This document shows positions 55,201 through 64,000 of a stretch of 64,000 nucleotides of DNA, piece after piece. Below the pieces are notes generated by a model. It worked only from the letters and a program-made list of their open reading frames with translations, was not told where the DNA came from and ran no database searches. Location: positions 936,001 to 1,000,000 of the forward strand of contig NC_061773.1 in NCBI RefSeq assembly GCF_022458985.1, given 5' to 3'. Each line of letters starts with the position of its first letter. Position 1 is the stretch's first letter. The stretch is from Mugil cephalus (taxonomy: Eukaryota; Chordata; Actinopteri; Mugiliformes; Mugilidae). A program made the translations under genes and the position numbers.

Positions 55201-55585
55201 AGACCCATGTCCATTCTCTGATGAGTCACAACACAATATCAGGGAGGTGGTCATAATGTTATGCCTGATGGGTGTATGTCTAAATATGTATAGATTCTTC
55301 AGTCATACACAAGCATCTTCTTCATGTTCTGCATGATTTTTACAAAACTGGTCTGAAATACCTGGATCTTTTCTAGGTGATGCTGCTCTTGAGTTCGATG
55401 TGGAGGTGATTTCTCTGTTACAACAGACGCCGTGGCAGAAAATGGTCAACGATGTTTTCCCCCTGGTGTGTTTGGCCCTGGTACCCACTTTACTTGGCTT
55501 GGTGGGACTTTACCTCTACAAAAAAGCCAATGCCCAGAAACCTAACAAAAAGAAGGCAAAGGATAAGAAGAGCAAGAAGAAATAA
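52201..55585 (+). CDS. fkbp11: FKBP11, ER membrane peptidyl-prolyl isomerase
   Basis: Six coding exons, 52201-52326, 52434-52496, 53734-53821, 53918-53951, 54059-54129 and 55377-55585, give 196 aa; a second in-frame ATG at 52228 would give 187. The N-terminus is a signal peptide ([17 protein letters not shown]). The FKBP domain follows with GDTLHIHYTGKL, VIDSSL, the LEQSLVG helix and [12 protein letters not shown] single membrane segment covers about residues 154-175. The Lys-rich tail ends KKSKKK, a dilysine-type ER retrieval signal. FKBP11 assists folding in the secretory pathway and is a known target of the XBP1 branch of the unfolded protein response. AATAAA lies at 55609-55614. The FKBP domain is split over exons 2-6 and all junctions are GT-AG. 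Confidence 0.93.
54806..55276 (+). mobile_element. Full-length MITE in fkbp11 intron 5, 471 bp
   Basis: The left end TACACAGATCAGCCACAACA and the right end GTTATGCCTGATGGGTGTA agree as an inverted repeat at about 24 of 30 positions. An internal CA microsatellite follows GCAACCTGACACA. The copy ends about 100 bases before fkbp11 exon 6. Confidence 0.88.
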
Positions 55586-55629
55586 GGGCAAAGGAACACA
55601 ATTATTTAAATAAATTTTTTTTAATTGAA

Positions 55630-56441
55630 TCTGTTCTTGATGTTTATTTAATACTCATCCTCAATTTTATTAAAGTATCATGATATGGAAATAAGGACTT
55701 TTAAGGATACAGTTCACTGTAATAAATTTCAAGTCAGTAAAACTTGTTGACTTACAAATTTTTGTGAACAGGAAAAGCTGTTTCAACACAAAAAGCTAAG
55801 CTAATAATCATCTCTTGTTTCAACTTGATACTATCAGTTAAAAAATGAATTAGGTTAACCATTCAAGATTTTTTTCCCCCTCTTGAACTGGAATTCCTTC
55901 ACTATTTCAACTAAACAGCTGTACTATATTAAAATTTAACATTTATGTTAAGATAAATTGACAAGATGTTCAATGTTTGGTATTGGTATTTGAAACAAAG
56001 CCCTCACTTGATGCCATTTGGGTTGTTTAGAGAGGAAGACATTAAAATTTGATCCAAATAAAGCAGCCACTTTGGAAGACGTTCCAAAAATTCATCCATC
56101 CATTACGCTTATGTTGACAATATTTTTGCTGACATTGTAATACAGTGGATTAATCCTCTTCTAATAGAGCCTTCTTTCAACGGTATTGCACATTTATAGT
56201 TTCCTGATGAAAAATGCAAGAATGGCAGCAGCACAGATATTTCTCTGTATTCATATCGTATTCACCTCCTCCTCCCCCATTGATTTTTACAACTCAAAAC
56301 TTAAAAACTTGACTTAAATTAACATTGACTGGACAGACAAAACTCACAGTATACTTAAGTATACTTTTTGAGAGTTTATCAGATTGAGTCCACTATCAAA
56401 AACTATGGATTCGTCACTATTGGAGTTAAAGAGAAGAAAAC
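55630..56441. other. Spacer, nothing recognised
   Basis: AT-rich sequence downstream of the fkbp11 polyadenylation signal. No coding or repeat signature found. Confidence 0.35.
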
Positions 56442-57548
56442 ATTCAATTCAATTCAATTCAGTTTTATTTATATAGCGCCAATAACAATACAAATCGTCT
56501 CAAGACACTTCACAAAAACCAGCCTGCAACCTCCAGAGCAAGCCTGAGGGCAACGGTGGCAAGGAAAAACTCCCTTTTAACAGGAAGAAACCTTGAGCAG
56601 AACCCAGCTCATATAGAGGGACCCATCTGCTGAAGGCCAGCCGGGTAGAAACAGAGAAGATAGAGAGAAAAGAAGAGCAGGAGAAACAAGATAAACAAAC
56701 TTCTGTCATAGATACATACATCAAGCGGAAGGAAACATGTAGGGTCTAGTAATATAACACATAGCTGATGATCTGTGACAGTTTGTGAGTATGACAGGAT
56801 TCATGGGCAGGTTGGTGAATTGTTCATCTAGGTAGGAGTGGACAACTGGAGGAGGCCATGATGACTGGGGCAGATGCAGTTTATGGAGCTCCACAGGTCT
56901 GATACACAGCACTCCAGACCATGAAGACTTGGCTGGTTGATGAGGCCACGACAGCAGATGTAGCTTAGAACTCCACAGGTCAGATATTCAGCACTCCAGA
57001 CCAGAGACCCTCACAAGATGATGGAGGGGGAGGGGAGCAGAGGGGAGAGAGTAAGACACAGTGGTTAGTAAATTATAAGAGATAGAAAATAAAATGATAA
57101 GATATTAGAGGACAGGAGCCAGAGAAGAAAGAGGAGAGGACATGTCCTCAGTGCATTGTCCCCCTGCAGCCTAGGCCTATAGCAGCATAACTAAGGGATG
57201 GTTAAGTCCAGCTCTAACTATAAGCTTTTTCAAAAAGGAAAGTCTTAAGCCTGACCTTAAACGTAGAGACTGTGTCTGCCTCCCCAACCCAAACTGGGAG
57301 CTGGTTCCACAGGAGAGGAGCCTGATAACTGAAGGCTCTACCTCCCATTCTACTTTTAGAAACTCTAGGAACCACAAGTAGACCTGCACTTAGAGATCGT
57401 AGTGATCTGTTGGGACAGTATGGTACTATGAGGTCTTTCAGATATGATGGAGCTAGGCCTTTCAGGGCCTTGTATGTAAGGAGGAGGATTTTAAATTCAA
57501 TTCTAGATTTTAAAGGGAGCCAATGAAGAGAAGCTAATACTGGAGTAA
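56442..57548 (-). mobile_element. 5'-truncated L2-type LINE, copy 3
   Basis: Same orientation and 3' end (ATTGAA tail) as copy 1 at 17869-19297, with only a few differences per hundred bases by eye. It is truncated further, just after the codons for [11 protein letters not shown]. It contains the 3' part of the RT protein frame and the 3' UTR. Confidence 0.88.
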
Positions 57549-58617
57549 TAATGAGTCTGTAATGCTGTGATCATCTGGGTGATGTGCTGTGCTATTAATG
57601 ATCTTATTAACAGTGACACACGTTTATAGGTCTAAATTTAGCAAATGTTGGCCTGGTACATCTCCATCTTACACTGAGCACGATATGATTATAAAGCCCT
57701 ACAAATGCAAAGACCCATGAAAGAGATGTCCAAACACATGTCAAATGTTAATACCAAATTGGCACAACTAATAATCACTAAAAGCAGGGATGTTATATTG
57801 TAACTCTGCAGCAAGTCAGCAACAGTCACATTACATACTACCAGAATTAGTGGATTTCTTAACTATAGATGGTGGCACAAGGCTTACTTACAGCACCAGG
57901 ACAGTAGAAGGACATAACATAAGTGCAGGGCAGTTAATTAATGTTAAAACAGTCTTGACATGAATCAGCACAGACAAATCAGTTGTATTCCTTTGTATGT
58001 TTTGTATGATATTGCAATGAATTGCATCTTGTGCAAGAACCTGTCTGTTTGTAACAAGAGGCAACCATAAGAAGACCAGCCTGATATAACAACAAGCATC
58101 AGTAATTAGCAACAATGTAATGCGTTACCAAGTATTATTTGGAAATAAGTGTAGCATCAGCTAATGGGACAAGCTCTGGCTACCTCCTTTGAGAAGAAAA
58201 CAGCAGGACACACTAAAAGACCAACAACATGTGGATTAATGCAAACTTAGGACAGATTCTTTTAAAATATCACATGTTGTGGACAGCTTTACTACTCATT
58301 GTAGAGTAGTACTACTCATTCATTACTACACATTGTCACAGGAGCACAATGGCTCAAAAGCAGTCTGATAATCACAACATCGTCATTTTGGTCCTGATGC
58401 TCAAAATGCTCCTTCTTGACCTGGAACCTGATCCACAGTGCATGTTGTTGTTGCTCAAGCCAGAAGAGGGCATGGAGATTGTAGAGTGGTGTATTAAAGG
58501 TTGCAAAATTGGTTGTTGTCGTGTGTACAGTCTGTATAGCATAAATGTAATCATGAATACTAACAGTCCTAAAAACAATTTGATGAGGTTGTAGCACCTA
58601 CTAATGTGGACTGGGTA
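57549..58617. other. Spacer, nothing recognised
   Basis: No credible gene. Overlapping short frames on both strands at 58,316-58,597 lack domains. Confidence 0.35.
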
Positions 58618-58748
<131 letters not shown>

Positions 58749-59099
58749 CAGCCAGATTATTTTGGTACTATCGCTGTGCATGTTATTTTAAGATAACAAG
58801 ATAATATGTACATAATTTATTTACTGGAAACCCTTCAGAAGAAAAACCGGACTATCTTTCTGTTCGGATTGATTGATACAATAACTGAAATCTCCGCTCA
58901 CGCCAACACTTGTGTGTCGAGTGTGTACTGATATTCCTCCGCGGCTTAAACTATTTTATGATTTTTTTTTTTTTTAACCTACAGATAAATTAACTATTTT
59001 ATAGGGTATTATTATAAGCTACTTTAGACTGTGTATTTCTAAAACTATAGAAAATAAAATAAGACTCAAATAATCTTTATTTTAAATCCAGACTTTTGT

Positions 59100-59170
59100 A
59101 GGGCGGAGCGAATGGCGCTACTTCTCGCAGCACAACCTCTTCCGGTCCTCTTTCCAGCTTCCCGTGCATC
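59100..59170 (+). promoter_or_regulatory. rps26: rps26 core promoter and 5' TOP-type leader
   Basis: The stretch before the ATG is GC-rich and has pyrimidine tracts (CCTCTTCCGG, CCTCTTTCC) suited to a 5' terminal oligopyrimidine start, as in other ribosomal protein genes. The embedded CTTCCGG is an ETS-type motif. No good TATA box is visible. The exact start site is not resolved. Confidence 0.45.
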
Positions 59171-60777
<1,607 letters not shown>

Positions 60778-60829
60778 AGCAAAATTTGAAGATGCTGTAC
60801 ATCTGAAAAATAAATTTGAAAATCTTTAC

Positions 60830-63800
60830 AACACCTCAATTGTGTGTGTCATTGATGAATCTTATGATGCAGTCGTAGGAAAGACAAGCCTGTCAAGTAT
60901 TTTATTTGGAATAAACTTTTCTTACAGTACAAAACTTACAGTAGTTTAAGATTGAATTATGCAAAAGCATAATTACATATGATACATTTAAAAAGGCTCT
61001 GCAGTTATTTAAAGCGATATCAGACCACAGAGAGTAGGGAAATAAAAGAAACTGAGGGGGGCAAATAGTGCAGCAAGGAAACCTTTCCACACAAAATACA
61101 ACAAAGCTAGCTTTTTTTTTTTTTTTTGCTGCTGAAGGAAGGTAGTGTAGACATCTTAATTGCCCTAACATCTGGAACAAAGGTGAATGGATGCCTCTTA
61201 AGTAGCAAACATTGGTAAAGCATGCATCAGGTTTAGAAGCATGTAACTGAGGGGTCGCACACAAAAAACATGGATTTGCACCTTCTGTAATGCAGAATTC
61301 AATTCTACAGACCAGCCTCGCGTGAGGTCAAAATATCTTAAGGGTAAAGTTTTACATGTTTTGTTTTGGATATATTCTTTGGCTCATGGTGGTCAACAGA
61401 TAAAAATCAAAAACTAGTTCTGGCCAGGGTCACTAAACAAAGGTGTAAGGTTTATTCTAAATCTAAAATGAAACCATGTATTATGTTCGTCATCATAACA
61501 TTTAGTTATTAGACTGAGAATTTAAACAGTTAAGAGAAAATGTGTGCAAGACCTCCAGCCAAAGGCACAACAGCAAACTACTTCACACAGATCACAACAA
61601 AAGGAGAATTCACACAAATGGCAGAAAATATGTAATTCATTGGTCAAAACATTTTAAGTTATGCAAACTGAAAGTAAGACAGTTTCACCAATTTTCAGTG
61701 ACAACTTTGGTGTCCTTTTCAGATTAGACAGGAAACTAGTTTTAAAATTCCATTGACAAACTGACTGATGTGCCACCATCATCTAACAGTCTATTCTTAT
61801 ATTAAGGCAAGATAATGTGACTATTAAAGTAACTTTAGAAGAAATAAAGTTAATCATATTTAGATTGGTATTATTATTGTCAATGGTCACCGTGCTGTGT
61901 GGTGGCTACAGATGATGACTCAAATCTCGACAGCTATCTGCCAGCTTCCTGTCAAATTTTGTCGCTCTGCTCTGGAGCTCCTTCTTTGCTCAGATCAAGT
62001 GAGGTAAACATTTAGATCATTTATTTAGAAAACTCTTTAGCAACACTAAATAGAGATGAGATACATTTCAACAACATGGCTTAAATTTTTGAAAATAAAT
62101 TGTTACCTTGCAGCTTCTTCCTAATTTATGCGTTATGTACATAATAAATATTAAATTCACCTTTTTTTAAATTGTGCCACCATAATAGGGAAAAGTGCCT
62201 AACAGTACGAAATAGTGGTTCTTTGGCTCAGCCCTGGGGAAATTATTTGGTGCTATTCAGAACCACACTCATGCTGTTCTAAAAACAGTCAGAAAACAAA
62301 GTACTACCTTTAAATGATATTACCGAGCATCTAGACAATTGAAATATTTAAAATGTGCGAATCCATACAATACTGAGTTCACTATATGACACAAAGCAAC
62401 CATTTGCAAATGCTAACGTGATCTCAAATATTCACTTGGAGCCATGAATGGTTGTGTGGTTTCAGTATAGCGTCAAATCTTTATATAGCATCAAAATACC
62501 AGTTAAGATAAACACAGTGAAAAATCAACAGGCCTTTGCCAGCGATACACAAACATTTATGGACTCAAACCAGCAGTTGAATCTTAGTTTAGCGTTTTTG
62601 CGACCTCCTCGATTTTAAATACATCCTGGACAAATTAGTTGTTTCATCAAAATCTATATTTGTTGATATTAATGCAGTGCACATGGAAGATAAATCTCAT
62701 CCACTAATGTCCTGTTCATCAACGTTTCAAAGTTTTAACTTTTGTGCCCAAGTTGGTGACCTAGACTTCATGCAGCCTCCTGGACAAAAAACCTATTGTG
62801 CTTAAACTATTTTAAGTCAAATATCCACTGGAGATTCAGGTTCTGATGGCCTCCTTTTAACTGGCACATTTCTCTTTATGTTTCATATCTGCACAAACAA
62901 CCGATAGAGGATTATAGATCACAACTGACAAAATCAAAAATTATAACATCTGTTTCTTTCAATGGTAATAAAGTGACTGTAACTGCAGACTGAAATGTTT
63001 TCATAGGAAAAATAATTATGAATTGCATTTGTGTGGATGGTAGTAAACTGCATTAATGTGAAAGCAACATCTGTGATATGCCTTGCACATTTAGACTTTG
63101 ACTGGAAATTAGATGAGGGTTTAAAAAAAAAAAATCAGTTCAAACCTAGATGAATAGGACAAATTCATACTTTAAAACAACAGGCCAGAGACTTCATAGT
63201 GTCTAGAAAACAATGAATAAGTCATGTTCTTGATCAACACCCACAGATGAAGATTTGTTTTTATGACATCAAAAGCAGCTAGCTCATGTCCTTCAATCTG
63301 TTCAACGAGGTGAAGAAAGGCACAATACAACAATGACATAACACCAACACAATGTTTAAATAAAGCATAAATTGGTGGTAGTGTTGGTTTGCAGTGGATG
63401 TGGTCATGAAAGGGAAAACTTAAATAACCCATCCACTTCGGTAATCTCTAAAATTGTGGCAGTGACACTTGAAAGCCTTTCCACCAGGTTTTCCTCATAG
63501 TTTTGAGAGAAATGTGCAGATCATTAATGTCTTCTAGAAAATGGTTTAATATAATCAGAATATTCTGGCAGGTATCAGTGCAACAGAAGCAGTCATAGAA
63601 AAGAAAAACAAACAATTCACCGCCCTGCACGGCTTTAACACAAATAAAGACCTTCATTTTACACTTTACCTATTTAGTTTGCTTCCAAAGAACACAAGGT
63701 CTCCTCGGATCACACACAAACAATAACACACACACACAATTAGATCTGTTCATTTGACCCCCTGTTAAAAACCAAAGTGCATTTCCAATTCACAGACAGT

Positions 63801-64000
63801 CCCCCCAACTTCTAATTGACTTCGACCTGGTTTCTGAGTTTGGTCTGCACTTTTATTCACACTGTGAAATGCAATTAATTGTCCACAATGGAAACAACTT
63901 TGTCAAAAGTAAGGTTTGTAAGGGAATCATTTCATTGCATGTGGTGCTTTTAGAACAAGGCATTAACATCTGTACAGATTCCATCGCAGGAAAATCTATA
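60830..64000. other. Downstream of rps26, no gene recognised
   Basis: AT-rich with no supported exon or clear repeat on either strand. It could be the long 3' UTR of a convergent minus-strand gene beyond the window, but nothing in the sequence proves it. Confidence 0.3.

Noticed and set aside
60902-64000. Long 3' UTR of a convergent minus-strand gene
   Set aside because: Plausible from AT-richness and lack of repeats, but no exon or reliable signal inside the window supports it.

Overview
The window is nuclear DNA from a bony fish, most likely a teleost. Its genes carry GT-AG introns and match vertebrate families at near-identity. The spacers are filled with typical fish repeats: L2-type and Rex1-like LINE fragments, tRNA-type SINEs, a Tc1 transposon, PIF/Harbinger and hAT pieces, a MITE with long terminal inverted repeats, and long GT and ATCT microsatellites. 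The species cannot be named from the sequence.

Layout: 1-7.8 kb is repeat-rich spacer. It ends in a CCAAT/octamer-rich stretch that may be the aldh1l1 promoter. From 7.9 to 27.8 kb lies aldh1l1 (+), with 22 coding exons encoding cytosolic 10-formyltetrahydrofolate dehydrogenase (901 aa). Its intron 6 hosts a complete two-exon C2H2 zinc-finger gene on the opposite strand (320 aa). Introns 8, 11, 18 and 21 hold LINE, Tc1 and SINE insertions. From 30.4 to 32.3 kb is a three-exon FAM217-family gene (+). From 32.3 to 40.9 kb is spacer with an L2 LINE split by a hAT-type element flanked by an 8-bp target duplication, a hAT transposase relic and a PIF/Harbinger Myb-like relic. From 42.7 to 48.1 kb is arf3 (-), whose last intron uses a GC donor. 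From 52.2 to 55.6 kb is fkbp11 (+), and from 59.2 to 60.8 kb is rps26 (+). The last 3 kb shows no gene.

The genes are unrelated housekeeping or secretory functions: one-carbon folate metabolism, vesicle-coat recruitment, ER peptidyl-prolyl isomerase and small ribosomal subunit. They do not form a pathway. arf3 next to fkbp11 recalls human 12q13, FAM217B lies on human 20q13 and ALDH1L1 on human 3q21, a mix expected of rearranged fish synteny. I found no clearly new biological system. The best leads are the nested antisense zinc-finger gene, the GC-AG intron of arf3, a UPR-type element beside a G4-prone minisatellite upstream of fkbp11, an unexpected Cys in rps26, and adjacent long palindromes near 3.5 kb.
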